Source: Rapana venosa
Lineage: Eukaryota > Mollusca > Gastropoda > Neogastropoda > Muricidae
Assembly: GCA_028751875.1 (NCBI GenBank)
Contig: CM054141.1
Coordinates: 73,836,445 to 73,900,444 of the forward strand
Direction: 5' to 3'
DNA: 64,000 nt
Shown here: positions 22,600-35,245 of the stretch, in pieces
Layout: every line of letters begins with the position of its first letter
Position numbering within the stretch: position 1 is the first letter of the stretch
Notes under the pieces: model-generated
The model's input: only the letters and a program-made list of their open reading frames with translations
Told to the model about the DNA's origin: nothing
Databases searched by the model: none
Position numbers and translations under genes: made by a program

Positions 22600-25500
22600 C
22601 CCCAAAACTTTTAACCCCCCCCCCCGGTCCAAGTGTAAAACTGTTATTGTTTGCCCGGGAAATTTTTTTTTGCTTCGAAACCAAAAAACAAACAAAACCA
22701 CCCCCCCCAAAAATTTAATTTCTTTTCCCTAAAAAAAAATTTAAAATTAAAAACTACATCAATAAAAACCCCTCCAAATTTTTGGAAGGGCAGGAAAGAA
22801 GGGCCCCGGTTTGAAAAAGGACATGGCCTTTTGGGGCGTGACAACACTAAAAAGAGGTCTCGACTTGGGAATTTGAGACCACCACGTTTTAACCCTTTAT
22901 ACCCCCCAAAACCAAAAAAGGGGTTGGACTCCCCCAAAAGGAAAGCCAAACCTTCTACCTGGCCCCCAAACTTTTAAAAAACAAAAACAAAAACCCAGAA
23001 AAATTTTTGGTTTTTGGAGGAAACCCCAAAGTAACCAAAGACCCTCAAACAGCTAAGCCAAAACAAAGGAAAATCCCCGTTGCCGGTTTTAAAGGGAAAA
23101 GCCTGAAGGCCCCGAACGCTGAAAATCTTTGCTGAGAAGGGGCAATTTTCCCCTTGAAATTTTTTTTCAAGGCAAACCCCCTGAACCTTTTTTACAAGAA
23201 TTAAACAGGTGAGATCCTTAAAGAGGGAAAAAGACCAACCGGGCCAACGAATTTGGGTTGCCCCGAAAGGGGGGAAAGGGGAAAAAAACCCCGAAACGCC
23301 GAAAAAAGGGAAATCAACGTAATAAAAAAAAAACGACCCTTTTGGGGAAGGATTTGAAAAATTCCCCAAGGGTGAGAAGGGAAAAAGGGGAAAACCCGCA
23401 AAAAACCCAAACCACGGGCTAAAAACCCAGCGCCAAAGAAAATCCGTTATTGAAGAAAAGAGGGTTTATTTACAAGACGCCCATTTGAAAAGATCTTGGC
23501 AGCCTTCCACAAGCTGAACGATCCCCCAACAAATCAGGCAAAACCCAGACCATCAGATCCTGAAAAACATCTGGGGAAGAGGTAAAACATAAACCCGAAA
23601 GGGGGAAAATCCCCCTTTTTTAAATTCCCCCGAAAAAGAACAGGAAATAAAACCAAAAAATTTGAAAGCATTGGGGCCCCACAAAGATCCCACATGGGCC
23701 CCAACCCCAAATTACTTAAAGGGGGAGACCCAGAATGCCCAAAATTAAAAACTCAGTCTGAAAGCCTCCCAAAATTAAAGCAAAACATTCCTTAACAACT
23801 AAACCAAAGCGAAAAAAATAAAAGGCAGGCGTTTTCAACATTTTAAACCTGGAAAAAATTAAAATCAAATCCAAAAAGAATCTAAAATACAAGCCAAACC
23901 CCCTTCATTACTTGAAGGGCCCCCAGGTTCAAGGGTTGGGGGGGTAAAAGAAATACCCGGGGACTTTAAGTTTTCCGGGTTAACCCTCCCCATGCAGTTA
24001 GGGGGGGGAAAGGGGATTTTTTTTCCGGGGTTTCATTGGGGGAAAAGGGTCCCCCTACCCCCCTTTTTTTCAAACGTTTCCCTAGAACATCAAACAGGAT
24101 TTGGCTTCCAAAAGACCAAATCACAAAAAACCAGCCAACTTCGATTCCAACAAATCTAAAGGCCCAGGAAGAAAACCCAATTACCAAAACAAAAAAAACC
24201 CAACCCAGGATGGGGCAGCAAAAAAAGAGAAATTAAGAAAGTCCCCAAGAAACCCCCAAAACAAGATTGGGAACCAAGGAAAAACTTTAATAATGAGACA
24301 CACCAAGAAACAAAAGAGGGAAATGAATTTCGGGGCCCCCTCCTCCCTATAAGTGGCGAAGGGAGAAAAAACTCAAACCCACAACTAAAGCAGACCCCTA
24401 CAAAACACCGCCCCCCCAATGTTTACAGCGTTAAGATGGAACTTTACGCCAAAACGGATTCAAACTTTGAAAAAAGGCCCAAAACGGACCTGAAATACCC
24501 CAGAAACCCCAAAACCCTGACAAGTTGCACAGATCAGAAAAATGGCTGGAAACAAAAACCCTTTAAAAAATACAGCAAAAGGGAAATGGGAATGGGGGAA
24601 AAAAGCAAAAGCCCGTCAAAGAAATCCGCGGGAAGGTGGGGGACAAGACAAAACGCCACGAAAAAAAAAGGAAATCCAACTCAAAGGGGGGGCCTCCTAT
24701 ACAAGTTTAAAACAGCCCAACAAAAATTGGCGGTCCCCAACCCCGCCCGGGGGGTACCCCAACGGGCGTCCCCACCAAATAGTATGGGGAAAAAAATTTA
24801 TACATCCCAAAAATTTTGTAGCAAAAAAGGGCACAAAAATAAACCAAAATTTAAAAAACATTCGTCCTTTCTCTTGTTTTTTCCCAAAATACAACACCCA
24901 AAAAAAACAAATTTTTTTACACCAAAATTGGGACCGCCAAAAAATTTTTCTCCTTTATCGTTTTCAAAGAAACCAATTAAACCAAAAACTTGTTTAAAAC
25001 CAATACCATTTGAAAAGGGTTTTCACTTCCAAAATTTTTCCCGATTGCCTTGCGGTTTAATCAATTACCCAAAGAGATAAAACAATCTTTGGGGTTTTTT
25101 TGAATCATAATCACCCCAAACTCTCTTTCAAAATTTAAACCGATTTAAAGGCCGTTTTTTGCCTTTCTTTAATTTGATGGAAAAAGCCCCCAAACCCGGG
25201 CACAAACAGGGTTTTTCGCAAATCCAAATAGAAATTTTCCCTGGTGAAAACCCCCCGCAAAAACCCCGGGCATTTTAAAAACCATTTTTTAATGAAAGAT
25301 CTTCGTTAGATCCCTTCAAGCCAAGGTTGTCACAAACCAAACCTTGAATTTTACAGCAAAAACCCCCAAATTTAAAGCCCTCCTGGATGTAAAAAAAAAC
25401 TCTGAAAAACCCTTTCCCCGAAAGTGAAAATTTGGCGCAAAAGGAAATAAACAAGGGAAAAACAACACAAAAGCCAGGAGAACAAAATTTGGGGATTTTA

Positions 25501-26830
25501 AAATTTTTTTTTTGAAAACTGACCCCCAGCCCCTTTTTGTCTCATCCTTGCCCCCAAAGCATCCGGGGTAACCTTGGAAAACAGGCAAACCCATTTGTGT
25601 TTTTCCAACTTTTGAACCCTTAATGGATGTCCTCAATCCCATAAACAATCACCCATTTTTTTCAACTTTAAAAAAATTAAAAAATCCAACATTTTTTTTG
25701 GGACTCCCACCATAAAAAATTTTAATGACCCCCCAAAAATTGGGGGGATTCCTTTGGGCATTGTCGGATCATTTTAGTTTTTTTACGTTCTGGAGGCTTT
25801 TTGGAAAACACTTCTAGAATCCAAAAAACCCCACCTTTTTACAAGCCAAATAGTTTTACAAAATTAAATTCCGAAGGTGCTCTTTTTCCCTTAAAACTTT
25901 ACAAAAAAAGCAAACCCCTGTTTCGAAAAGCCCCCCCACCCCCCAAGGGGGGGGGGGAAAAATAAATTTTTTGACTTTTGTTTTTGGGCCACCTTGTATT
26001 TATTAGAGTGTTTGAAAAGGGAAATCATTTTTTCTTTCTGAAATGTTAAATAGATTTTTTGCATCCCCTGTTTTTTTTGGAAGCATTTTTAACAGAATAG
26101 GGCTCACAAAAAAAAGCTAAACCCTAAGCGAAAAACCGAAAAAACCCCAACGCCCCTTCCCCCCAAACCCCCCCCTAGACAAAAAAGAAACGGGCAATTT
26201 TGAAGAGGAAAAAAAAAAACCCCCCCCCCAAAAAAAGAAAAAAAATTAAAAATAAAAGGGTTTAAGCACATCCGTGGGGAAACACAGGCACTGCTCATAA
26301 GTTTTATTCGAAACAAAGGAAATAAAAAAAAGAATTGGCTTTTCCCCCTTTTTTGTTTTTTGCCGGTAAAGGCTTTTTTCGGTGACATACCACCCGAGAC
26401 AAAGAAGACGTTGCTGCCCCGAAGCCTAAATGACAGCTTTTAAAAAATCGCAATGGGCCTGGTGCAAAACCTAAAGGACATGCGCTGGTGACAAGAACGG
26501 GTTGAAATGACAGCTGGTGACAAGACCCCAAAATGGAGGAAAAATTTGGGACTGAACAAGTTTGGGTTTTTGGTTTAAAAAAATCTGGTAAAGCAACCTG
26601 TATTTTCCTATTTTTACGGGGGATAAAAAACCAAAAAAAACCCCCCTTTTTGTGGTTTTTTTAACCCAAGACAAAAAACTATACCAGTACCAAAAAAAAA
26701 CTAACAACCCGTTAAGGGGGGGAAAATTTTTTTTTTATTTTCTTATTTTAAACCCTTTTTTAACCAAGGCAACATAAAGAAAAATCTTTTTAAAAAAAAT
26801 TAACAATTTCTTTCTTAAAAATCAAAAAAA
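22600..26830. other. Unreadable homopolymer-rich sequence, no assignable gene
   Basis: Same run-stretched texture as 8,085-14,540, although more complex between about 23,400 and 24,800. Lys/Pro/Asn-rich frames at 24,101-24,352 and 24,436-25,080 could hide coding sequence of a retroelement, but no domain or motif can be read. I see nothing that can be annotated safely. Confidence 0.6.
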
Positions 26831-26972
26831 CCACTACAGCGACAGAACCAGCTCAACACAGGGGAAAGCCACTACAGCAACAGAACCAGCTCAACACAGG
26901 GGAAAGCCACTACAGCAACAGAACCAGCTCAACACAGGGGAAAGCCACTACAGCGACAGAACCAGCTCAACA
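26831..26972. repeat. 38-bp minisatellite, 3.7 copies
   Basis: Units start at 26,831, 26,869, 26,907 and 26,945, each beginning ccactacagc and ending ggggaaag. Copies are nearly identical. It marks the return to good-quality sequence. Confidence 0.9.
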
Positions 26973-29189
26973 ACAATCAACAGGAAACAAGAAGAAGAAG
27001 GAGAAGACAGAGCAGGAGCAAGATGTGGAAGGACAGACCAGACCGGTAGTGAAGCTGACTGACACCAAGAAAACCACCAGCAATGCTTACAGAAAGCAAC
27101 AGCCAGCAGGGCAACAGCCAGACTGAGGGACCTGAAGGAAACAGCACGCGAGCAGCAGCAGTGGACAAGCCAGCCAGCTACAAAACCATCCTACCAGACA
27201 AGATCTGGAAGACAGGTCAGGAAACCTGATTTTCTGAACTACAGATAAAGAGACCATGGAAGATAAAGAAAGGAAGCACGGATATGGACTTTGAGTAAAA
27301 CTAAACTAATGGGAATGAATGTAGAAGAGAGAAAGTGTAAAGCTACGTTTGAGAGAAATAGAACACTTTGAAATGATTTCAGACTGTTTAAATATGACCA
27401 TTGATAGAGGAAAAAACTGGAGTGGTTCTTTTCTTTTTTAAAGAAATGTTAAATTACAATTTGCAGATGCCCAATGCAATTTTTCCTTCTTTAAAGAAAG
27501 GGGGATGCGACATATGTTCAATGATTAGTAATCACTTGTTTAGTCTATTCAAATCTGAGTCTGTGTCATTCATCATTGGGGCACTGGCAAGTTGAAATAG
27601 ACAAGAGTTACGATGTCCAAGCAAGTCCTAGCCTTCACTTTGTTGTACCTGGTAACTGGGGAGAATGAAACAGACTTCACAACTACACTCCTGTACCTGC
27701 CTAAGTACACAGGAGGAGACACAACTCCACCTAGTTCCCTGGTGAACCAATCAGTATCAACACAGGGGTGACAACTCCACCTGGCTCCCTGATGAACCAA
27801 TCAATATCAAGTATTCCTTGCAAGGGGGCTGGGGGTATAGCAGAGAAAAAACAAGAGAGCGGCAACAGTCACATGCACACAGCAGTCATCCCGTCGTCGG
27901 CAGTCGAAAGGACTTTTCACAATGAAGCAGAACTGACAATTGTACAGAGAGCTCAAAGTGCTGGGGTCATGTCATTAGGTGGGGAGGTTTTTATGCACGT
28001 AACAAATCATAAACCTGACCAAAAGCTTTTGCCATAAGCTAAAAAGCCAATGCCTATATAAACTGTTGTTATGCTTTAGACTTCAGCAGATGCCAAACTT
28101 GACTTAGCACTGCAGACATTACAGGTCATCCACGACCTATACATGTCAAAGAAGCTTTTCTGTGTCTATACCTTGGAATATAAAGCAGGTAACCCACAAC
28201 CCATACCCATCACAAAGACATGTCTTGTTTAATTAATCTTCCTACCGGTAACAGTGGTGTGGTGAAAGCTGTAAGTCCTTCAGTTTACATATAACTATGG
28301 GTCAGTCACCCTCCTGCTGTCACAGTATTCATCCAAAAACCAATTTAAAAAACAACCAACCTGAACAACATAGCTCTCCATTTCACACAATTTTTGTCAC
28401 AATGCGACATTAGATTTTGATGCTTGTTTAGACAAGCCCCCATTCATCAAAGACATGGGATTCAGGGGTCAGGGGAAATGCTCATCAATCTTTAAAGTTC
28501 ACACATTATGTGATTTTCTTTTGTACGCACATACATATCGGTGCATCTGTACCATGTGAGTGTAGGCATACCAGTTTCAGTCCAACACGAAAGCAGTCAT
28601 GACGCAATGCCCACTGCGGGACGGGACAGGCGGGCAGTTAGAGGGCTGTCTCACGGCCAGGGATGAAGGGACCACCTACTAGACGCCTGTTCTTCATGGG
28701 GATCTTTTCCTCTGTGATCAACATCGGTTTTGCATGAGACTACAAAAAGAGGTCCCAATTGTGAACGCATGCAGAACATTTTGTGCACATGTTAAAACCT
28801 GTTCCTCCTTTTGGAAGAGTAAGCCTTTTGTGCTGGTGTGGAATGGATGATAAAATTGACAAAACCCAGCAACGGGGACTTTTATTAAATAAAAAAAAAA
28901 AGGGATAGGGTTTTTTCCCCATTATCCTCAAAATTAAGTGATAACCAAAAAAAAAACCTCGTTTTTGAGACATGTATAATTTGCATTTACAGTATCATTT
29001 GGGATCTTTTTTTTTGATTTTCAGTTTTCGGGAAATTTGTCTGTGCCGTTCACTGTCCCAGTGCAGTACGAAAAACAGGCAGGTTCTGTAGGGGGATACG
29101 CCCATCCCCACTTTACAAGGTCAGATTGTGTAAAACCCCCAAACATCAGACAAAATGATGTAACAATGTATACTTTCCCCTGTTTTGTA
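26973..29189. other. Non-coding sequence, no gene recognised
   Basis: Mostly clean, moderately AT-rich sequence. The longest open frames (60-90 codons) show no domain. It includes a 50-bp direct repeat (27,721-27,770 and 27,771-27,808, the second copy shorter). From about 28,860 homopolymer corruption reappears. No splice-supported exon could be argued. Confidence 0.5.
27721..27808. repeat. 50-bp tandem duplication
   Basis: The first copy (acaactccacctagttccct...) is followed directly by a second copy lacking the last 12 bases, with about five differences. Confidence 0.85.
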
Positions 29190-30261
29190 CCAACAACACT
29201 AAAGGGTCTTTGACCAGAGTAAATTGGGTTTTTGAAAGCTATTTCACAAAATATTTTAATGGTTTTTGAGGGTAATGTTTTTTATGTCCCTCTGATACGG
29301 GTGACCCAGGAAGTTGGCAGATTTTTAAAATGGTTGTTGAGATTATTTTCAGCCTGACTGAAAACCCCTTGCCCGCCTAGCAATAAACACCCCCTTGGGG
29401 GGGAAAAAAACTCAGGGTTTTTGCAGAGGGTGGGTCACTTGAAAACAGTCACACGGGGCAAATTTCATCCAGTGTGTACTTCCAATTTCGTAGGTTCTCG
29501 GGTGGGATGGGGTCGGGGTTCAGTGGAGAACGCACAGCAAAAAATCATGGATTCAGTTGCTCATCATCTTCATAAAAAGGGTTCTCCCCAAACACCAAGC
29601 ATGCCCTGCCGCCCCCCATCAAAAAAAAAAATGCTGCCCGAGTCCAGTTTACAAAGATGCTTGGAAATCTACTGCAGTGAATCCGATTCCTCTACACCAC
29701 TCTCCTTCCCACACCCAAGTCAATTAAGTTCAGGAGAAACCCACAGTGCCTTTTCATTCCATCCAGCTTGCTCGCACTGGCAGTGATAAGTCAGTCACTC
29801 ACTCCCTCTGTCACGGCACCTTTATTCCCTTTTTTTCCTTCCTGTGTGATCCCCAATGCCTGGGGCCAGCCTTTCCACGTAACTAGTATCCCCCCTCTAA
29901 AAGTTCTGTGCTAGGAATTCCCTCTGTTCTGCCTTGTTCCTTTTCTTCCTTGTGTATTTTCTGCCTTCTTGGTCCATTATCCTTTTTTCCAGAAAGACTT
30001 AAAAGATAATTCTCTCCCACACTGATGTCGGATGTGCTGGGCCTGACTTGTCAGGTGCTTAATGGCAGTGCAAGACAGACAGCAATTGCTGTCCGAGTGT
30101 TCAATAAAGAAAAAAATCCCTGCACTCTTTTTCTTTCCTTTTGTCATTTTATCAACTCGCTGTTCTTTTTCTTCAGTCAAGGTCTTTCTGCTGCTTATAA
30201 AGATATAGAGCATGCCGGTCCTAGTTATCACATTCTGTGGCAAAAGTAAAATAAAATAATA
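29190..30261. other. Non-coding flank within left arm
   Basis: No gene recognised. Mirrors 61,800-62,890. Contains a poly-A run in the left arm and T-rich stretches. Open frames of 75-120 codons lack any recognisable motif and differ between arms through indels. Confidence 0.5.
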
Positions 30262-30516
30262 AAATAACTAGCTATTCTCTCCCCCGTGGGACTCCTGGGT
30301 ATGCTTGCAAAGCAAGCATTGCAAGAATAGGATCTCTGCCCTCCAACCAGGCATGTCGTAAAAGGCGACTAAGGTGGAACCCTTCCCCCAGGTAGGGGGT
30401 TAGACACAGGGCTAACAACCCTGTTCTGTAAAAAAACGTTTGTTACGGAAACGGCAACACAAGAAATCAACACTACTGGGTGTGACGGGCTTCCAGAGTC
30501 ATCGGAAGATACTCGC

Positions 30517-31732
30517 ATGAATGACAGTGGTGAAAGCCGAAAGGAAGCCACTGACAGGAAGATGGAAGTCTTAAGCACCAAACATAAGACCAAAATAGTA
30601 TTCTGGAATGTAAGAACCATGTTTGAGACAGGAAAACTAGCGCAAGTTACAGCAGAGATGAAACGCTACAATTTACATATTCTCGGAGTCAGTGAAAGCC
30701 GATGGACAGGATCAGGCAAATACAGAGCCAGCACAGGAGAGACAGTGCTGTACAGTGGTAGAGATGACGGCCAACACCATGAGGGAGTAGCATTTATCAT
30801 GAAAAAAGGGAAATTTGGAGAAGTGCTGATGGAGTGGAAACCTATCAACAGCAGGATGATGAGGATAAAAATGAAAGGAAAGCATGCTAATACACAATCA
30901 TACAGTGCTATGACCAACCAACGACAGTGGAGAAGAAAGCAAAGATACATTTTATGAACAATTACAGGCTGAATGGAAAACACACCAAAACCATGACATG
31001 GGATAGTGATGGGTGCCCTAAATGCAAAAGTCGGAAAAGACAACAAAAACCCAAGAAAGAGCCTGGGAAAAAAAGGGATGTGGCAGCATAAATGACAACG
31101 GAGAAGATTGGTGGAATCTGAAAGACAAACAACTGGTCATTGGAGGGACATTATTTGCACCCTGGATTCCACAAGCTTACTGGTGTTTCCCCCAATGGAA
31201 GAGAAAAAAACCCAGATCGACCCCCTGATGATCAATGGGACATGGAGGAGATCGCTCCTAGATGTAAAAGTAAGGAGAGGAGCCAATGTTGCCAGTGTCA
31301 CCACCTTGTCACTGCACCCTAAAAGTGAAAACTGAGAAAAAAAAGGATCTGGGGAAAAAAAGACAACACATTTTGATGTGGAAAAGCTGTGCAACCAAAG
31401 TAAAGAGTGCTTTCACCCTCCAGCTCAAAAACAAGTTCCAAGCACTGGTGGATACTGAAAACTACACACCTCCGGACATGACTAATATAAACACCATGTG
31501 GAAACAAGTCAGGACAGCCTACACACAAGCCAGTGAAACGTGCTTAGGACAGAGACAGAGGAAGAGAAAAAGGTGGATTACAGCAAACACCTTGCAAGCC
31601 ATCGAGAACAGGAGAGAACTGAAGAAAATCTTAGAGACAAAGTCAGAGCGGATGAGAGAGAGGTACAAACAACAGTACAGAGAAGCAAACCATCGTGAAG
31701 ATCCCAAAGAAAGGAGCCCTGAACAATTGTAA
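30517..31732 (+). pseudogene. LINE endonuclease region (left arm)
   Basis: The first 146 codons (30,517-30,957) hold the start of the endonuclease: IVFWNVRTMFETGKLAQV and LGVSESRW, where Asn and Glu match the active-site positions of LINE endonucleases. After 30,900 indels break the frame. Pieces continue as LKDKQLVIGG, WRRSLLDVKVRRGANVAS and, at 31,380-31,690, the basic linker RKRKRWITANTLQAIENRRE. The catalytic SDHH at the domain end is lost here but present in the right arm (60,7xx), so the left-arm breaks are partly sequence error. Confidence 0.75.
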
Positions 31733-32942
31733 CAACTGGAGAGGAATCACTCTGCTATCTGTTCCCAGCAAGATTCTGGCAAAGATCATCATCGGACGAA
31801 TCTCAGAGGCAGTGGACCAACAACTCAGAAAGGAACAGGCAGGTTTTCAACCAGGAAGATGCATAGACCAGATCTTCACCCTGCGCAACATCATTGAACA
31901 GTGCACGGAATGGCAGAGACAGCTGTTTTATAACTTCGTAGATTTTGAAAAAGCTTTGACAGCATTTATCGAGAAAGTGTATGGGGCATACTCCGAGCAT
32001 ATGGAATTCCACAGGAGATTATCCAAGTCATTAAGAGCTTCTACAACAACTTCACGTGCAGAGTAGGAAACGCAAAACCAGTTTCAGTGTACAAACCGGC
32101 GTCAGACAAGGCTGCACTGTCAGACTACTCTTCACCTGACAATGATAGGGTGATGAGGGAAAACAACAGCTGGGCGGGCACGGGGCATAGATGGCCCCTT
32201 TCAACGCTTAAAGACTAGATTTTGCCGAATCTGGCTGCTTCACATACCCACTCAATTAAGAGAAGGATCCCGTCTCAGCACTTTCGGCACGAAATAGGCC
32301 TGAAATGTCAGAAGAAGAAGGGTGATGACTTGAACGTTCAGAACCCTCACGGTCACAGTGTGGAGAAGATTTACCACAATGAGAGTTCACGTACTCGGGA
32401 GCACTGTTAGGCATGATGGTGGAGCAGGCAGCGACATCAAGACGGATTTGCAAAGGGAAGAAAGCTTATAGGGAATTGAACAATGTTGGAAATCGTTCAG
32501 ACGACCAGAACCAAAACTAAGACTATACCAGAGCTGTGGGTACTTTCCCCCTTTGTAAGCTCGGAGTGCTGGAGGATGACTGAGTGACCCTTGCAAACTA
32601 TCCACATTCCCCAACGAAGAATTCTCAGGAAAGAATATTGGTGCATCTTCTGGCTGAGACCATCTCCAACCAAAAACTTTTGCCCGTTGCAACCAAGAAA
32701 GCTGGACAACTCTTAGCATAGGCATGGGATGGATAGGGCATATCTGCCGTCGGATGGGGAGGAAAACATCGCCCGAACAGCCTCCAATGGAACCAGAGGA
32801 AAACCAAACGAGGACGACCAAGGAACACTTGGCGTCCGGACTGTGAAGCAGAGCTGAAGACCTTCCAAACATTCCTGGGGAACCATCAGAAGCTTTTGGC
32901 CCAGGACAGACAGGAGTGGAGAACATTTGTTGCTGCCCTACG
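31695..32942 (+). pseudogene. LINE RT palm and C-terminal region (left arm)
   Basis: 31,695-31,960 reads GALNNCNNWRGITLLSVPSK, KEQAGFQPGRCIDQIFTLRN and FVDFEKA, typical RT fingers and motif A. From 32,010 the frame is repeatedly broken. Near 32,219 the catalytic region reads FA-E with a lost base. The C-terminal segment 32,400-32,942 is better preserved in the right arm at 59,052-59,543. Non-functional as written. Confidence 0.75.
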
Positions 32943-33035
32943 TGCCAAATAAGCCCAAAGGCATTGATGTGATAGCTATTTTCTCAAGCAAAATGGTGGC
33001 AGACCAGATCACTGCAAAAACCTTGTAGCTGAAGT

Positions 33036-33058
33036 CCTTCTCTCTCTCTCTCTCTCTT
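33036..33058. repeat. (CT)n tail
   Basis: CT dinucleotides directly following the 3' end of the LINE. Mirrored as (GA)n at 58,955-58,978. Confidence 0.8.
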
Positions 33059-33059
33059 T

Positions 33060-33972
33060 TCCATTCCTTTGGTCTGAAAGTGGCATCTGCAAAACAGTCG
33101 ATCATGGAGCTTCCCCCTGGACTATTCTACACTATTACGTTGCTTATTGGATCACTTTTGTGAGCGTGTACAAATGTACTGTTCAGTTTTCTTTCCCTGT
33201 GTGGTGTTGATGTTTTACAAAGTATGATCCCCAAAGAGTGCATTCTGGAGCGAGTCGCACTGTGTTAAATGGCTGCAGCAGTGGGAGAGTGGTCTGGCCT
33301 TGGATGGGGAGCAGGGAAACCTGTCGAGGAGAAGGGTCTGGGGGGCTGACAGTCACACTGAATAGTCTAACGCCAAATGCAGCTTACCTCAGCTTCTCTT
33401 TTGTTACCAACCTCCTCTCACAAAAAAGAACAACTCAATTCCACTGTCTCTATTGTAGGTAGGAGCTTCAGGCAATACCACTACCAGGGCTTGCCATCTC
33501 TCTCTGTCTCAGCTGAGTTCTATTATCTCCTGTAACGCTCCTCCCACACCACTGATCTCAGTGATGTTGGCAAAGTAGGGGATGTTGGTGATCTGCCTCT
33601 TTTCCTTCTGCCCTCAACTTTACCTTAGAGAACTGTTGTCATCAGCCTTGTCTGTGTGTGTTTCTGTTTGGTCAGTAAAAGGGGGACGACACTGCTTTGG
33701 CATTGCAGATTCCTACTCCTACTTCCACAGGTGCCACCCATGTAACCCTAACACTGTACAGGAGAGGGTTCACATTAGAAAGCAATGGCAAGCCACTGAT
33801 ATAAATAAATCTCTTTGCCAAAAACTCCAAACATGTTACAAAGACCAAACAAACCACAAAAACAGAAGAAAAGAAAAACCAACCAAAACACCCATAAATT
33901 AAAACAACAACAACAACAACAAAACAAGGGTCACTAGTGAGCTTGGAGAAAACTACATAGATCACAATACTG
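33060..33972. other. Non-coding sequence within left arm
   Basis: No gene recognised. It is identical apart from small indels to 58,050-58,950 (reverse). Open frames are short and frame-inconsistent between the arms. Confidence 0.5.
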
Positions 33973-33973
33973 G

Positions 33974-34043
<70 letters not shown>

Positions 34044-34069
34044 GGGGATGGGGGGGGGGGGGGGGGGGC
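33973..34069. repeat. (GT)n and poly-G tract
   Basis: About 34 GT units followed by a short spacer and a run of about 20 G. Mirrored at 57,953-58,049 as C run and (CA)n, with different lengths in the two arms. Confidence 0.9.
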
Positions 34070-34117
34070 TGTTTAAAAGAATCAGACAATTGAAAGTATG
34101 TATGCATAAACAGTTTT

Positions 34118-34695
34118 TCAGCTGCTTCATATTCTGTCATGTTCCTGTCCTGCCGTTCCATGCTGCTCATCATTCCAATGCCCCAATCCCAGCCATGGTT
34201 AAGCTCATCACGTCACACCCTCAGGGTCAGGAAGAAAGTTCTGGGAGAGCTCATCACAAGTTGGGCCACAGTGACTGATGCCATCAATAAGAAGGTCTCT
34301 GCACTGCTGCTGGGCCACTCTGCTGGTGTTCCGTGGTACCTGATCTGAACCATCCTACAAAGGACACCACCTACTGAACTTCTCACTGACAGTAGTCACT
34401 GAGCCTGACTGAGACACCCACTGTGGGTGGTAACCACCTCAACATCCAGAACACTACCTTCCAACATCAACTTCCAGCCCTTTGGACTTTGACACCATTT
34501 CACCACAAGGATGGAAGTGAAGTGTATGAGAAACCAAAACTGAGATCACCATGAGTTCAGATCTACTAGGGCTACTAAACACGAGACAACTTATTTCTAT
34601 TTGCATTATGATCAAATGTGATGAAGATGATGTAATGATGAAGCTATGAAAATGCATCAACTTTGAGATTTATTGACATGCTTCCTATCATATAT
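34118..34695 (-). repeat. Dispersed ~600-bp repeat, left-arm copy
   Basis: Aligns with 40,027-40,613 along its whole length at moderate divergence. Shared blocks include ccctcagggtc, gcactgctgctggg and gaggtcaccatgag-type stretches. No coding capacity. Orientation is given as minus because the 40-kb copy has a tRNA-like head on that side. This copy stops at the (AT)n tract and lacks the head. Confidence 0.7.
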
Positions 34696-34707
34696 ATATA
34701 TCTATAT

Positions 34708-34760
<53 letters not shown>
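34688..34760. repeat. (AT)n microsatellite
   Basis: AT dinucleotides between the dispersed repeat and the CR1-like LINE relic. Mirrored at 57,232-57,326. Confidence 0.9.
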
Positions 34761-34764
<4 letters not shown>

Positions 34765-35245
34765 CTGGTTCATCACTATTGCTTCATTTAATCTTGTCAC
34801 ATCTGTTTGTGTCACTGATGAACTGCATTCTGATCATTCCACCATTCTTTTCTTCCTTAACAGCACAAAACCTGTAAAAAACAGAAGAAATATGTCACCC
34901 ATCACAATCTCAAGGCAATAGACACTCAAACTTTCTCATTGCAAGCTACGAACGCCTTTCACAAATCTCTGACCACACTGACCTCTCTGAATACTATAAC
35001 CTATTCTCCACCAATTGCTTGAGAGCATGAACCTCCAACTGACCATCTCCTGCCTGACAGACTTTGTGCACCATGGTATATCCAAGACATCTTGATGGCA
35101 AAGCGAAAAGGCCAGCAACTAGAACGGTAGTGGCAGAAATCAAACACTGAAATCAACAAACAGCTTTCCGTAAACAAATAAAACAAAGTCAAACTCTTAA
35201 TCCACTCAGCAAAGACAGACTATTACTCTTCTCAAGTTCTCTGTG
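34765..35245 (+). mobile_element. CR1-like LINE relic, endonuclease end and linker
   Basis: Translated pieces resemble the end of the endonuclease and the following linker of CR1-like elements: a D-E-LHSDHSTI stretch near 34,810, then TDLSEYYN, LLDEHEPPTDHLLPDR and PWYIQDILMAKRKGQQLER, which parallel the usual 'APW(F/Y)..E+..K+.+R..E' region. The frame is clearer in the right arm (57,055-56,861). It is followed by about 770 bases of foreign sequence before the LINE resumes at 36,017. Confidence 0.65.

Larger units (their letters stand above)
30262..33058 (+). mobile_element. LINE with internal RT deletion (left arm)
   Basis: A 5' untranslated region (30,262-30,516, with the stretch gtcgtaaaaggcgactaagg) precedes an ORF2 with AP-type endonuclease, RT and C-terminal region, ending in a (CT)n tail at 33,036-33,058. 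The frame is broken many times. Between 31,690 and 31,695 the sequence jumps from the linker after the endonuclease (YKQQYREANH) straight to VKIPKKGALNNCNNWRG, so the N-terminal part of the RT is missing. The same junction exists in the right arm, showing the deletion predates the duplication. Clade not assigned. Confidence 0.8.

Noticed and set aside
24101..25080. Possible retroelement protein in Lys/Pro/Asn-rich frames
   Set aside because: Lies in corrupted sequence. No motif can be recognised, and the composition is what run-stretched A/C-rich sequence gives.
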